Assembly: GCF_049933045.1 (NCBI RefSeq)
Contig: NZ_CP187926.1
Span: 1,488,001 to 1,552,000 of the forward strand
DNA length: 64,000 nt
From: Pseudocolwellia sp049933045
Lineage (GTDB): Bacteria; Pseudomonadota; Gammaproteobacteria; Enterobacterales; Alteromonadaceae
Reading direction: 5' to 3'
Position numbers and translations under genes: made by a program
The notes under the pieces: generated by a model
Seen by the model: the letters and a program-made list of their open reading frames with translations, nothing else
What the model was told of the DNA's origin: nothing
Database searches by the model: none
Part shown: in pieces, positions 53,905 through 62,778 of the stretch
Position numbering within the stretch: position 1 is the stretch's first letter
How the letters are laid out: every line of letters starts with the position of its first letter

Positions 53905-54373
53905 CGGACACCAAAATCTAACTAAAAATGAGGTGTCCCATGCCATAGTACAACAATCCAATGTCCGCAATGAGTTTGAACCCGTCTCTCAGCCGAGTAT
54001 ATGATCTTGGCTAATATCCTTTTAAATATTATTAAGAATGAGCAAAAGCTAATGTCCGCAGTTGGCTAACTATTAACCTAAAGAATGACCGATAGCTAAC
54101 GTCAACAATGCGCACCAAGTGATCATTTTTATTCGTGACAAACCTAATGTTATTCAGTGGTCACATAAAATGTTATTAGGTGGCAGGGTAGAATGATAAT
54201 GACTGGCAGTTCTGATGTAATTGGGTGGCATAACCAATGTAATTATCCACTTTCAAGATGTTTCTATAATTATTAATAGCATGTATCAACGTAATACTGA
54301 TAAAGGATGTCAGAAATGAAATACATAGAATTCATTATAGACCCCAAATAAATTATATCGCTGTATAAATGGA
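53905..54373. other. degenerate region beyond the array
   Basis: About 470 bp with no ORF. At the left, GGACACC (53905-53911) and GGTGTCC (53932-53938) form a hairpin that resembles an insertion-sequence end. Further on, GCTAATGTCCGCAGTTGG and GATAGCTAACGTCAACAATG look like decayed repeats. I cannot name the element. Confidence 0.45.
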
Positions 54374-54625
54374 ATGAAAATAATGACGATCAATTGGAAC
54401 AACACTCGGCCTTTAGATAATTCACAAAATGAAGGATTTGAAGAGCTTGTATGTCAATTAGCGCGTAACGAAAGCATCCCAAATAAAAAAGAGTTTATTA
54501 GAAAAGAGAAAACTGATGCAGGGGTTGAATGTTTTTGGATCTTGGATAACGATGGCAAAGCTACCAATCACTGGATCATAGTATCGTGCCTGCATATAAA
54601 TAAGTACGGTTTACGAACCAGCTAA
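54374..54625 (+). pseudogene. N-terminal fragment of a large defence-type (restriction/NTPase) protein
   Basis: The 83-residue ORF (INWNNTRPLDNSQNEGFEEL, VCQLARNESIP, FIRKEKTDAGVECFWILDN) resembles the opening restriction-endonuclease-like segment (FEELVxQLA ... RxxxDAGVExFWxL) of very large proteins with STAND or other NTPase domains found in defence islands. After DNDGKATNHW the match stops and about 17 unrelated residues precede the stop. Nothing downstream continues the gene. The assignment is by resemblance only. Confidence 0.45.
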
Positions 54626-54804
54626 ACGTTAACTTAAATAAGTATCAAATATCTGAAATAGCGCTATTAAATATGTTTTCTAGACTTTTTAAATAACCGT
54701 TGTATCCATCAATATTCGCTTGTACCCATTCTTCTTTTTGAAATATCAGGCCATGTAATATTCACCCATAAAAAGAAACATAACTCTTCAAAGAAAAACC
54801 TAGT

Positions 54805-55044
54805 TCAATGAGATTGACTTAGCTCACTCAAACGTAAATTCTCATTAAAAGAGTCAACAAAACAATGTTGGCATATATCAATACACATCAGTTTTCCATC
54901 TTCGAGAATAGAGCCATAACCGCAGTAATGTTCGATACAAATAAACTCACTGTATTCATCATCGCCTTTTACTACATGTAAGCCACATCTATCACATATC
55001 AATTCACTAACAACTTTCACGCTAGCTTCTTTATACTTTTTCAT
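54805..55044 (-). CDS. small zinc-binding protein
   Basis: Started at the internal Met (MKKYKEASVKV, 8 nt after AAGG), the product is 79 residues. It carries ICDRCGLHVV, EFICIEHYCGYGS and MCIDICQHCF, a set of Cys and His suited to one or two zinc ions. Proteins with the pattern EFxxIxHxCGYGS-DG-DxCQHC recur in Gram-negative genomes near mobile genes; I know no function. The longer ORF (95 residues) has no ribosome site at its first ATG. Confidence 0.7.
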   Translation of the reverse strand: MKKYKEASVKVVSELICDRCGLHVVKGDDEYSEFICIEHYCGYGSILEDGKLMCIDICQHCFVDSFNENLRLSELSQSH

Positions 55045-55120
55045 AACAAATACCTTAACGTTAGCAGGTTTAAATAACTTGGATAGCACCAACTACCCAA
55101 GTAATGTGTTAAACGCTTGT

Positions 55121-55261
55121 TTAGCTAAATAAACCACTACTGCTATGTGCAGGAGGGTGTGTTTTGTTGTACACCTTGCCAAGTTGCTTACGGCTAACAT
55201 GGGCGTAGATTTGTGTCGTTGAACTACAGGCATGACCAAGCATCTCTTGCACATGACGTAA
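55121..55261 (-). pseudogene. C-terminal remnant of a XerC/XerD-type tyrosine recombinase
   Basis: On the minus strand a 46-residue frame reads LRHVQEMLGHACSSTTQIY, then AHVSRKQLGKVYNKTHPPA. It contains the His of LGH and the catalytic Tyr of TTQIYxHV, and ends at a stop. Upstream sequence is unrelated (in-frame stop two codons before LRH). The tail VYxxTHPPA is of the XerC/D or ICE-integrase kind rather than IntI, so it is not the array's missing integrase. It was not offered as an ORF because it has no start codon. Confidence 0.75.
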
Positions 55262-55275
55262 TTACGAACCATTAT

Positions 55276-55716
55276 TTATGCGGATAACTCCCAATGCTCT
55301 TTTCTTTCTTCTAGTAAGATTCTTTTAGCTACTTTACTTGCTTCTACATCTGACAATAAATCCAAGAAATAACTCACAGGATTATGCTTCTCTAGGCTTT
55401 CCATATACAACACTCTAAGTACTGCATCTGTCGTTCTTGGGATATCTGATTTACCTTTTTCATACCTAGCGATTGTTTGCTCAGAAACACCAAAACGCGT
55501 AGCCAATATTTTTTGAGATACATTTAGCTCGATCCGTAAAAACTTGAATTCCTTATTTGTTAATGGCTTTTTGCTATCCACCACAATTTCGGCAATCGCT
55601 TGATGTAAACTACCTATATCGTCAATGCTGCTGTATGTCTCACCGTCAATTTCTTCAACGGTAAAACCATTCTTTAAGTAGACATTAGATAATCCACTTT
55701 CTGTGTAATGATACAT
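55276..55716 (-). CDS. XRE-family helix-turn-helix regulator
   Basis: The 146-residue protein has an N-terminal region (YTESGLSNVYLKNGFTVEEI, then SIDDIGSLHQAIAEIVV) shared by a family of small regulators, and a canonical XRE domain: LTNKEFKFLRIELNVSQKIL, FGVSEQTIARYEKGKSDIP, and DAVLRVLYMESL. It resembles MqsA/HigA-type antitoxin regulators without a toxin next to it; the downstream recombinase remnant and the zinc protein are unrelated. It is probably a regulator of mobile DNA. The 170-bp gap to the Tn7-like module holds no gene. Confidence 0.85.
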   Translation of the reverse strand: MYHYTESGLSNVYLKNGFTVEEIDGETYSSIDDIGSLHQAIAEIVVDSKKPLTNKEFKFLRIELNVSQKILATRFGVSEQTIARYEKGKSDIPRTTDAVLRVLYMESLEKHNPVSYFLDLLSDVEASKVAKRILLEERKEHWELSA

Positions 55717-55888
55717 TTTTTTCTCCTAATCAATCCAAACAGTCATCAAAGTAGACTTTGGGTCGTTATGGTGATTTTTAAGTGTTATATAGATAAGCGG
55801 CTTCCATCACGCCACCTAGATATTTTTTTTATTGCTGATGTATCTGGAGAAATTAGCATGCGATCATTTCGCTTAAGTGGGGTAGTGT

Positions 55889-57391
55889 TCAGGTTTGGGT
55901 CTGCGAGTTGTGCGATTCCAAATAAGTCTTAAAAGATGAACCATTAATAAACTCACCTTTACGTTTATGTTTTGCCCACTTCAACTTTTTCTCTCGAACT
56001 AAAAGTATTATCTCATCGTTCGAGCAATCAATTGCTTTTGATGCATCAACAACGGTTATAGGTCGATGACAAGAAGATTTAAGCATATTTGCTAACCAAA
56101 TTTTAAAAGGCTCTGTAGGTACTATAACTTGGCTTAAATCTGAAGTTGAGGAAAAGTAACCCTTAATCTTTTTAGTCAAAACAGCATTGACTACGTCGCC
56201 GAAATTGCACAAGTGTTGTATTACCGATTGTGTTTGTGCCGTTATGGTTAAATAGCCATCTTTGTATGGAGGTGTTTTAACAAACTCACTGATAAGTCCC
56301 GTGATGTAGTGCATATTGAATATCTTAGTAAACTTCATTTTTTGATTACCTACAAATGATGTATTTACCATGGGAAACGTTTGGCTTTCAAATATAATGG
56401 TGACATCACCAATATCTAGATTTACGGCTTTTGCTAAGGAAAAGATATCAACGTGATAACGAGGGATTTCATCATAAAGTTCTGATGCATACTTGACTCT
56501 AGCTTTTTGAACATATTCAGTGCGTTCATTGAATGATGTAAGGTTGAGAAAGTCAGATTCATCATATGTTCCTTTCACCCAATGCTTAAATTGCATAGGT
56601 GGATGAATCGTTTCAGTAAAGTCTTGTAAATGACTATTACAACGTTCGTCCCATAGAACTCGATGCTCAGGTGATGTTAACAACTGTATCCCAGTTAATA
56701 TTAACTCACTATGATTAGCACTATAGGGTACACGTGAGAAAGCTTGAATCAACATATCAAACGGACGTGCTGCTACATACGTAGCAAAAGTGACATCAGC
56801 TAACAGTGTTGAGTTTGCTAGTAGCGTACCATCAACTTCAGGCCATAACTTCCACTCTAATGCGCTTAACTCGATATCGGCGAAATGCTGAGCACTAGCC
56901 TTTAATTTCCAAGGCTGCTTACAGCTTGGGCAAAATTCAAAAAGGTTGGCATCCCATGATATTGGTTTATGACATTGGGGGCAGGTATCTATTAGCGGAA
57001 GCTTATGTTTAGGACAACGGGCTACAGTGGCAATACCCCAACGCCAATCCATAACGTGTTCCTCAGCCAAACAACCGGTACAAATACGAGGAAAATCTAC
57101 TACTAACTCAGCAAATGTCCGACCCTTCTCATAAAGCCAAGATGTTTGACTATATCGCTGATGCAGTTGAAGTACATCAGTTACATCACGACCTAGCTCG
57201 ATGGATAGCACTTTAGTTAAGTTAGTTAATTGCGTTGTGTGCCAAAGTCCAAAACGTCCTGCTTTGGGTTTATCCATTTTTATCGATTTGAGAAAGTTAC
57301 TAAGCTTAAAGTGGCTGTTCATATAAGCAAGGCGCATTAAGTATTCAGTTAATGCTTCATTTTCTTTTGGGTAGGGGCGTAGACGTAACAT
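55889..57391 (-). CDS. tniQ: TniQ/TnsD-family target-selection protein
   Basis: The 500-residue protein has the TniQ domain at the N-terminus (LRLRPYPKENEALTEYLMRL), followed by the zinc-binding region: RICTGCLAEEHVMDWRWGIA, RCPKHKLPLIDTCPQCHKPI, FEFCPSCKQPW. In Tn7, TnsD binds a fixed chromosomal site and passes the choice to TnsC; length (TnsD about 508) suggests a TnsD-like, site-specific member rather than the short TniQ of CRISPR-associated elements. The C-terminal half shows no recognised domain and probably binds DNA. The start lies 2 bp after the tnsC stop. Confidence 0.88.
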   Translation of the reverse strand: MLRLRPYPKENEALTEYLMRLAYMNSHFKLSNFLKSIKMDKPKAGRFGLWHTTQLTNLTKVLSIELGRDVTDVLQLHQRYSQTSWLYEKGRTFAELVVDFPRICTGCLAEEHVMDWRWGIATVARCPKHKLPLIDTCPQCHKPISWDANLFEFCPSCKQPWKLKASAQHFADIELSALEWKLWPEVDGTLLANSTLLADVTFATYVAARPFDMLIQAFSRVPYSANHSELILTGIQLLTSPEHRVLWDERCNSHLQDFTETIHPPMQFKHWVKGTYDESDFLNLTSFNERTEYVQKARVKYASELYDEIPRYHVDIFSLAKAVNLDIGDVTIIFESQTFPMVNTSFVGNQKMKFTKIFNMHYITGLISEFVKTPPYKDGYLTITAQTQSVIQHLCNFGDVVNAVLTKKIKGYFSSTSDLSQVIVPTEPFKIWLANMLKSSCHRPITVVDASKAIDCSNDEIILLVREKKLKWAKHKRKGEFINGSSFKTYLESHNSQTQT

Positions 57392-57393
57392 AA

Positions 57394-58467
57394 TTAGGAT
57401 CCCCCTTGTCGTGTACCAGCTTTATGATTGGCATTACTCTTTTTAATTACTCCATTTTGTTTGTTCAATAATTCACTATACTGAGCATCAATTTGGTATG
57501 CGTGCTCGGTAAAAAGATTAAAGTTTTTAATCTTGTTATAAGCCATGGCTTTAAATATAAGATTAAGGTCGTTAACCGTTATTTCTTTTTTATCTGGTAG
57601 CTGAGTCATAACACGCATAAACAGCTGTGTAATACGTCTTGGAACCCCTAGAGTCGCAATATAAAAGCGTTTTAACATATCAAGCTCTACCAAAGAACAA
57701 ATGCTATAACCTGCGTTAGTAAAGTGGTTCTCTATATTTTTAAGGTAACTAGCAAACTCTTTCATGTTTTTGGTGTTGTTAATGTTAAATGGAACTAGCT
57801 CAACATTAGCAGACGAGAATCGCTCTCTAATCTCCTCGTGCTCGTCGAGTAATGTTACAAGCTCAGGTAGTCCAGAAAATACTACAGACAAGCAAAGGTC
57901 ATCCATTAACACTTTAATAAAGGCCATAATGTCACGTGTTCGAATGAGCGCATTTTTTCTTAGTAAGTGTTGAAACTCGTCAAAAATAATGATTTCAACG
58001 CCCGTGAATCGTATAAATCGGTAAAGTTGCTTAATCGCCATATCGATATTACGAGGGGTGGGGTGTTCATGTCTCCCGCAATCCATTAATTTTTCAATAA
58101 TGCCAAGTATTGATGGTTTCCCAGGAACTCGTATTGATAACAACGGCAATTTTGTTACTTCATCCGTTGCTTGGTAATCCGGCTGTTGATAGACTTCAGT
58201 TGCGAAATAGCGTAGTAACCGGCTTTTACCAAGCCCTGATTTCCCAATAACTATACAGCCTTGCCCATCTAACCCTGACATCATATGGCTTTGTCTTAAC
58301 TCTTTAAGCCCAAGGTTAAAGCAACCGTGTTTAAATGTTTTAAAGTAAAGCTCACGTGCATTTGGTGGTAGCTTCATGATTTTCGGATTGGTTGATAGAT
58401 CACTGTTCATATCGATCGGCAAAGGCGTAAATACATTTATTTCAGGTTTATGATTCATCATGACCAC
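57394..58467 (-). CDS. tnsC: TnsC/TniB-family AAA+ transposition regulator
   Basis: The 357-residue ATPase links target selection to the transposase. Walker A is VIGKSGLGKSRLLRYF near residue 75, and Walker B is VEIIIFDEFQHLL near 155. A sensor-like VVFSGLPELVTLL and the segment ATLGVPRRITQLFMRVM follow. Length is shorter than Tn7 TnsC (555), closer to TniB-type and CRISPR-transposon TnsC proteins. The first Met of several (MVMMNHK) is uncertain; the gene overlaps tnsB by up to 20 bp, consistent with translational coupling. Confidence 0.92.
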   Translation of the reverse strand: MVMMNHKPEINVFTPLPIDMNSDLSTNPKIMKLPPNARELYFKTFKHGCFNLGLKELRQSHMMSGLDGQGCIVIGKSGLGKSRLLRYFATEVYQQPDYQATDEVTKLPLLSIRVPGKPSILGIIEKLMDCGRHEHPTPRNIDMAIKQLYRFIRFTGVEIIIFDEFQHLLRKNALIRTRDIMAFIKVLMDDLCLSVVFSGLPELVTLLDEHEEIRERFSSANVELVPFNINNTKNMKEFASYLKNIENHFTNAGYSICSLVELDMLKRFYIATLGVPRRITQLFMRVMTQLPDKKEITVNDLNLIFKAMAYNKIKNFNLFTEHAYQIDAQYSELLNKQNGVIKKSNANHKAGTRQGGS

Positions 58468-60379
58468 TCACATCGTTTGGATTATAATCATCTGAGCCAT
58501 TAGTTTCTGTTGGGCTAGGGATTTTCGAATTATCTTCTCTATTGTCATCATTAAGGGCATTAATCTTGTTTTCTAATTCATGAGTTCTAGCGGGACGACT
58601 CCTTATACTTCTTTTTTGTTTCTCTTTTTTAGCTAAACGGGCATTCGCAGCTATGATTTCAGGGTTTTCATCAACGCCACGTTTATGGCCAAACCCTTTT
58701 TTGCTGTAGGTTTTAACTTCTTTTGCTTGATACTCAGCTAAAGACATTCCTTTATAAATCGTAGGGTCTATAGTAGTCACTAAAAACACATCTTGAGTGA
58801 ATGGATTCAACACACTAATAGCACTAACATCTGTTATTGAGTAATAGCATTGCACAGTAGGCTCTTCATTTTGTTGAGCTAGTTGCATTGCTATGTTCTT
58901 CAATTCACCAGCATCATCGTTGTATCTAATATTGTTAATGACTACACCTTGATGAAATACATCACCAGATACTTTTCGAGTACAAGTTTTACCTGCGGGA
59001 AGTTGAACTCTGTCCATATCAACTGGAATTTCAGGGATAAAACCTTCATTTATTGCTTCTTGCCAAGCTTGGTTTGGTGTTTTTTGTTTTAAACCTGAGT
59101 GTGGCGTGTTGTGGTATTGATCCACAACCCATCCCTCAAATGCACGTCTAAACTCATCAATGGTTAAAACAGCTTTTTGCTTCATGGTCATACTTTGTTT
59201 TTGTTGCTCTTTAATATTTCCAACATAGCCTGGTAGCGATATGGCGAAGTCATTTTTCACCCCTAAATTTAGCCGTTCAATATAGGGTTTCAGCCAAGGA
59301 CTGGCTGATTGAAGTACCTCAATTTTAGTACCACAATAATTGTTAACATAACTGATAGATTCAATTGAAGTAAAACCTGAGCCACCATCAAGAACTAATA
59401 ATTCAGGAACACCAAAGGCAAGCCAAAGAGAATCGTTAAAGGTGTGAAAACTGCCATGTTTCTTAGGGCATATGCTGTGGCGGATTGCACTTATGATTGT
59501 AGAACTAGGCTCCCCTCTACCAATTTGTAATTCATATCCCAGCACGGAGCGAGTATATACATCAAGTAAGATAATAATGGTGACGCCATCAAGATAATTA
59601 CCTTCATCATCTACAACACCCACAGGAATATAAACGCCATCAGCTTCTACACGTTGTAAAGGATGTTGAGTAACGTATTTAGCAATAGCATTACGCATGG
59701 CTTTTCGACGTTCGTTACGGTTATTCTGTGTTTTAATCAGGGCATCTGGGGGAATCAGGTCAGTTATCCATGTTCTAAAAGTTTCTAGGCAGGGTACTTT
59801 ATCAAAAAGACCTTTTAGTTTTCCTCTGAATTTGTCGTAAGCATATTGAATAGACTTAGGAACTTCTTGGAGTATATGTTCATCGGTAACCATTAAAGCA
59901 ATCGATATTATTTCCTCATCAAACTTACCTTTGCGCTTTTTCTTTAATTTATGTTTTGCAGTAACACCACCTACAATTTGATTCTCTATTTTTGCCCATT
60001 TACCTAAAGTTGAAATACAGGGGGGATCAGAATCATCTATCTTTGTTGAGACCTCACAGATCACACGTTCGCGCAATAACTTACCGCCAACAGTGCAACC
60101 ATTTTCTTTGACAGCATTTAAGTAGGCATTCCTGCGTTGTTGCTCAATAAGCTCGGTTGGACTTAGGTTACCTATAGCAATATTCGCTGGCTGTTTATCT
60201 TGAACAAAGAATAAGGATTTATTGAGGACTTGCTCAAGTTCAAAGTTGTTTAATGTTATAGGTGGGGTGCCTAAGCCATCAAATACCAGAGTGACATAGT
60301 CTTTACCTGTCATGTACATTCGGCCTAACATGCCCTTAAAGGAAATTGGAGTATCGTGTTGTCGTATCTTATGTTTCAT
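58448..60379 (-). CDS. tnsB: TnsB-like DDE transposase
   Basis: This is the transposase that cuts the element's 3' ends and joins them to target DNA. The 643-residue form starts at MKHKIRQHDTP; the 16 codons upstream are hydrophobic and lack support. The RNase-H-like core follows helix-turn-helix regions: first Asp in VEADGVYIPVG, second in LLVLDGGSGFTS, Glu in WLKPYIERLNLGVKND. The beta-barrel (Mu-C-like) domain and a basic C-terminal tail (AKKEKQKRSIRSRPA) follow; the tail would contact TnsC. It ends inside the tnsC start region. A DDE with TnsA upstream is the Tn7-family hallmark. Confidence 0.93.
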   Translation of the reverse strand: MKHKIRQHDTPISFKGMLGRMYMTGKDYVTLVFDGLGTPPITLNNFELEQVLNKSLFFVQDKQPANIAIGNLSPTELIEQQRRNAYLNAVKENGCTVGGKLLRERVICEVSTKIDDSDPPCISTLGKWAKIENQIVGGVTAKHKLKKKRKGKFDEEIISIALMVTDEHILQEVPKSIQYAYDKFRGKLKGLFDKVPCLETFRTWITDLIPPDALIKTQNNRNERRKAMRNAIAKYVTQHPLQRVEADGVYIPVGVVDDEGNYLDGVTIIILLDVYTRSVLGYELQIGRGEPSSTIISAIRHSICPKKHGSFHTFNDSLWLAFGVPELLVLDGGSGFTSIESISYVNNYCGTKIEVLQSASPWLKPYIERLNLGVKNDFAISLPGYVGNIKEQQKQSMTMKQKAVLTIDEFRRAFEGWVVDQYHNTPHSGLKQKTPNQAWQEAINEGFIPEIPVDMDRVQLPAGKTCTRKVSGDVFHQGVVINNIRYNDDAGELKNIAMQLAQQNEEPTVQCYYSITDVSAISVLNPFTQDVFLVTTIDPTIYKGMSLAEYQAKEVKTYSKKGFGHKRGVDENPEIIAANARLAKKEKQKRSIRSRPARTHELENKINALNDDNREDNSKIPSPTETNGSDDYNPNDVSGHDES

Positions 60380-60463
60380 AATAGGGAGCTCTTTCGTAAC
60401 GAGTATTATTAATAACTCTATGTGCATGAAAGCAATTTCATTAACTTAAATAGGGGGGGATAT

Positions 60464-61099
60464 TCACACAAAAAACACAAGATCTTTCCATTTTTGAGTT
60501 AAATCACAAGTGAATAAACGATGGGCAATTGAACGTTGTACCAAAAGAGAGTCAATTTTTTTATCTCTAGCTATCTCTATCAATTCAAGGAAATCATAGC
60601 CTTTATTATCCAGGCCTTCTGTCAGTTCTTTGAAGGCTTTAATAGGCGCAGGGTGATGTAAACTCGGGGATAGACGGGCGATATTGTCAACACGGTGACC
60701 AACTCGAATATCCTCCTCAGTGATGACTCTAAACACTTCGTTCTTCGTCGCGTAGAGCTCAGTAAGATATTCCTTTTTTTCAATAAATTCGGTTTTTAGC
60801 GTTACGTCAAAATATTTAACTTCCTCTTTATATACAGTAGTAGGTAGATATAGAGCCCCATCAGGTGTGTATCGATTTGGACGACCATAAAGGTGATGCA
60901 CTACATGATCAGGCTGTGTAATGAAATCTTCATCTTTATTCAAAAAGAATAATCGCAAAGCGTAATATTCGAGTTCTAATTTACTTTCTAAAATCGAGCT
61001 CCGGTTTAAGCCTTTACTAAAACCAAAAAAGGAACTGCCAGTAAATCGTTGTTTCACTTGTTGTCTTGGAGAAATACTCATAGTTTTTCTTTTATCCAT
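60464..61099 (-). CDS. tnsA: TnsA-like endonuclease
   Basis: TnsA cuts the 5' ends of the element during cut-and-paste transposition and works in complex with TnsB. The 211-residue protein keeps the catalytic pattern of the type II restriction-like fold: Glu in LELEYYALRLFF, Asp in RYTPDGALYLP and EEVKYFDV (ExK). It is shorter than Tn7 TnsA (273), having a reduced C-terminal TnsC-binding part. A second Met at residue 7 is a possible start. It is the first gene of the operon, 36 bp before the longer tnsB ORF. Confidence 0.88.
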   Translation of the reverse strand: MDKRKTMSISPRQQVKQRFTGSSFFGFSKGLNRSSILESKLELEYYALRLFFLNKDEDFITQPDHVVHHLYGRPNRYTPDGALYLPTTVYKEEVKYFDVTLKTEFIEKKEYLTELYATKNEVFRVITEEDIRVGHRVDNIARLSPSLHHPAPIKAFKELTEGLDNKGYDFLELIEIARDKKIDSLLVQRSIAHRLFTCDLTQKWKDLVFFV

Positions 61100-61170
61100 T
61101 CAATATAATTTTATTGGATTATAGTGAGTGAATACAACAAGTCAAGATCATAAGTCATTGATATAAATAC

Positions 61171-61250
61171 TGTTATAATATGTATCGGCAGTGTAATCCT
61201 TTGATATTTTTATTTATTTTTTGGTTGTATTATTTATTGTTATAATATGT
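61171..61250. repeat. paired 13-bp direct repeats upstream of tnsA, candidate TnsB sites
   Basis: TGTTATAATATGT occurs at 61171-61183 and again at 61238-61250, 67 bp apart, in the region where the tnsA-proximal transposon end should lie. TnsB sites in Tn7-type ends are several direct repeats of about 20 bp, so two copies fit only in part. They are also AT-rich enough to be promoter sequence. Confidence 0.5.
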
Positions 61251-61608
61251 CCAAGTGTATGTATTATAAGTATTTTTTAATTAATTCAAAGACTAACGAA
61301 GCAAACAAAATTAATTTCAACTTTTTTCAAAATAAATGAATTTAGGTGAGAATTAAGAAAGGGGGCAGAGCACTATCAAAAGCGGATTTTGAATAACACT
61401 GATATGTTTCCATATTTGATTTGTATCAACCAGTTAAGGCTTTTATTAGGTTTTTTGTTCTGATTACAAGTTACCTATTGAACTCTACTTGAATAAAACA
61501 CATACTCAAGTTGGATTAATTCAATTAGAACAATTACTAACGTGATTATAGTTGCCGTATCATGCTAGTTCTTATAATGATCCGTCACCATGAAGGGAGA
61601 TAAATGAA
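61251..61608. other. intergenic region between the Tn7-like module and the MBL operon
   Basis: About 360 bp without a gene. The tnsA-side transposon terminus and the promoter of the MBL-protease operon should both be here, but I cannot place them. Confidence 0.45.
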
Positions 61609-61737
61609 ATGGAACACAATTTAGACAAGCTCAAAGATCATATATTACCCCGTTCGAATTCAAATGATTTTTATCACTCTAAAACTTACCACTCAACGTG
61701 GCGTTGGGAAATAAAGGAGTATTTATGGGAGTTGTAG
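61609..61737 (+). CDS. 42-residue ORF overlapping the MBL gene
   Basis: An ORF of 42 codons starts 9 nt after AAGGGAG (61593-61599) and ends 13 bp inside the MBL gene. The product (MEHNLDKLKDHILPRSNSND, ending EIKEYLWEL) resembles the beginning of a family with an ILPRSxSxDF motif, here cut short by the stop. It may be a real coupling peptide for the MBL gene or the remnant of a longer upstream gene. The MBL start has its own ribosome site, so coupling is not essential. Confidence 0.45.
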   Translation: MEHNLDKLKDHILPRSNSNDFYHSKTYHSTWRWEIKEYLWEL

Positions 61738-62777
61738 TAAGAGTCCTTGAAGCAAATCATGGAGACTGCATTTTAGTTAGTCATGAGGGAGCTTCAGGCA
61801 CAGTCAATATTTTAATTGATGGAGGAACATCAACAACTTTTAAGTATGGCCCGAGGCAGCGTTATGACGGAGCGCTATGCAACGTATTAGATGAACTCAA
61901 AAATAAAGGACAACACATAGAGCTAGCGGTATTGACCCATATTGATGACGATCACATTCATGGCTTAATTAAGGCATTCGAAACACCTGATTACTTAAGT
62001 GATCTCGTTAAATCTATTTGGTTCAACTCATCTCGTTTAATTACACAACATTTTAATGCACCTGAGATTCCAGAGAATAATATTCTATTAGCCGATGATT
62101 CTCCTCAAACAAGCAGGCGGCAAGGAAAAGAGCTTGAAGCGCTACTTGATGAAGTTGGATGTGACCGCACTCCACTTATCAAGGTAGGGCAAGTTCATAA
62201 CGTTGGCCCGTTCAAATTGACAGTGCTTTCTCCTAATCAAAACCAGCTAGAGCACTTATTGCACATATGGCCTTCTGAAGAGGAGTCAGGTGCAACAGCA
62301 GCTCATAATAATGATTACGATCTTTCTCTAGAAGAAATTTGGGAAGCAGATGAGTTTAAGTCTGACTCATCCGTTTACAATGGCAGTTCAATTGCATTTT
62401 TACTAGAAATCGACAATAAAAAAATGCTATTTCTTGGTGACGCACATGACCAAATTGTAGTGGATAACATAAAGGAATTAGGCTTTAGCGAAACTAACAA
62501 GCTTAAACTTGATCTTGTTAAGATTTCTCATCACGGTAGCCAATATAATACTAGTTCTGAATTTCTTTCTTTGCTCCAATCACCTCGTTACGTAATTTCG
62601 ACCAATGGTTCGAGGCATGGTCTGCCAAACAAAAGGGCTATCGCAAGGATTATTAAAGAAACAGACGGGCAAATTTGTTTCAATTATAGCGACGTGATTA
62701 AGCCACTGCTCTTAGATCATGAGGTTAAAGGTTATAGCTCTCGATTAGAAGTACTAGACAAAGAGATCCAACTTTAA
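61725..62777 (+). CDS. ComEC/Rec2-type metallo-beta-lactamase-fold hydrolase
   Basis: Started at ATG 61725 (after AAAGGAG), the protein is 350 residues. Motifs of a metallo-beta-lactamase fold are present: VLTHIDDDHIHG (residues 69-80), KKMLFLGDAHD with a metal-bridging Asp, and KISHHGSQYNTS with the paired His. The N-terminal NHGDCILVSH and the late YVISTNGSRHGLPNKR are typical of the soluble relatives of the ComEC nuclease domain. It lies 1 bp before a trypsin-like gene. Such pairs occur in predicted biological-conflict operons, where the MBL protein may cut nucleic acid or act on a signalling molecule; the substrate is unknown. Confidence 0.87.
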   Translation: MGVVVRVLEANHGDCILVSHEGASGTVNILIDGGTSTTFKYGPRQRYDGALCNVLDELKNKGQHIELAVLTHIDDDHIHGLIKAFETPDYLSDLVKSIWFNSSRLITQHFNAPEIPENNILLADDSPQTSRRQGKELEALLDEVGCDRTPLIKVGQVHNVGPFKLTVLSPNQNQLEHLLHIWPSEEESGATAAHNNDYDLSLEEIWEADEFKSDSSVYNGSSIAFLLEIDNKKMLFLGDAHDQIVVDNIKELGFSETNKLKLDLVKISHHGSQYNTSSEFLSLLQSPRYVISTNGSRHGLPNKRAIARIIKETDGQICFNYSDVIKPLLLDHEVKGYSSRLEVLDKEIQL

Positions 62778-62778
62778 T

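Larger units (their letters stand above)
55889..61250 (-). mobile_element. Tn7-like transposition module (tnsA-tnsB-tnsC-tniQ)
   Basis: Four genes on the minus strand, in the order and spacing of Tn7-family elements, run leftwards from about 61.1 kb. TnsA presence means cut-and-paste transposition. In this family the tnsA-side end lies just upstream of tnsA; two 13-bp direct repeats there (61171-61183, 61238-61250) are candidate TnsB sites. I could not fix either terminus; the left end must lie beyond tniQ, and the XRE, zinc and remnant genes there could be cargo. No Cas gene or CRISPR array is nearby. Confidence 0.85.

Noticed and set aside
55121..55261. Recombinase remnant as the integron integrase
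   Set aside because: The ending VSRKQLGKVYNKTHPPA is of the XerC/D type, not the IntI type, and it lies at the wrong end of the array.
55889..61250. CRISPR-associated transposon
   Set aside because: No cas genes or CRISPR repeats are present, and TniQ is the long TnsD-like form.
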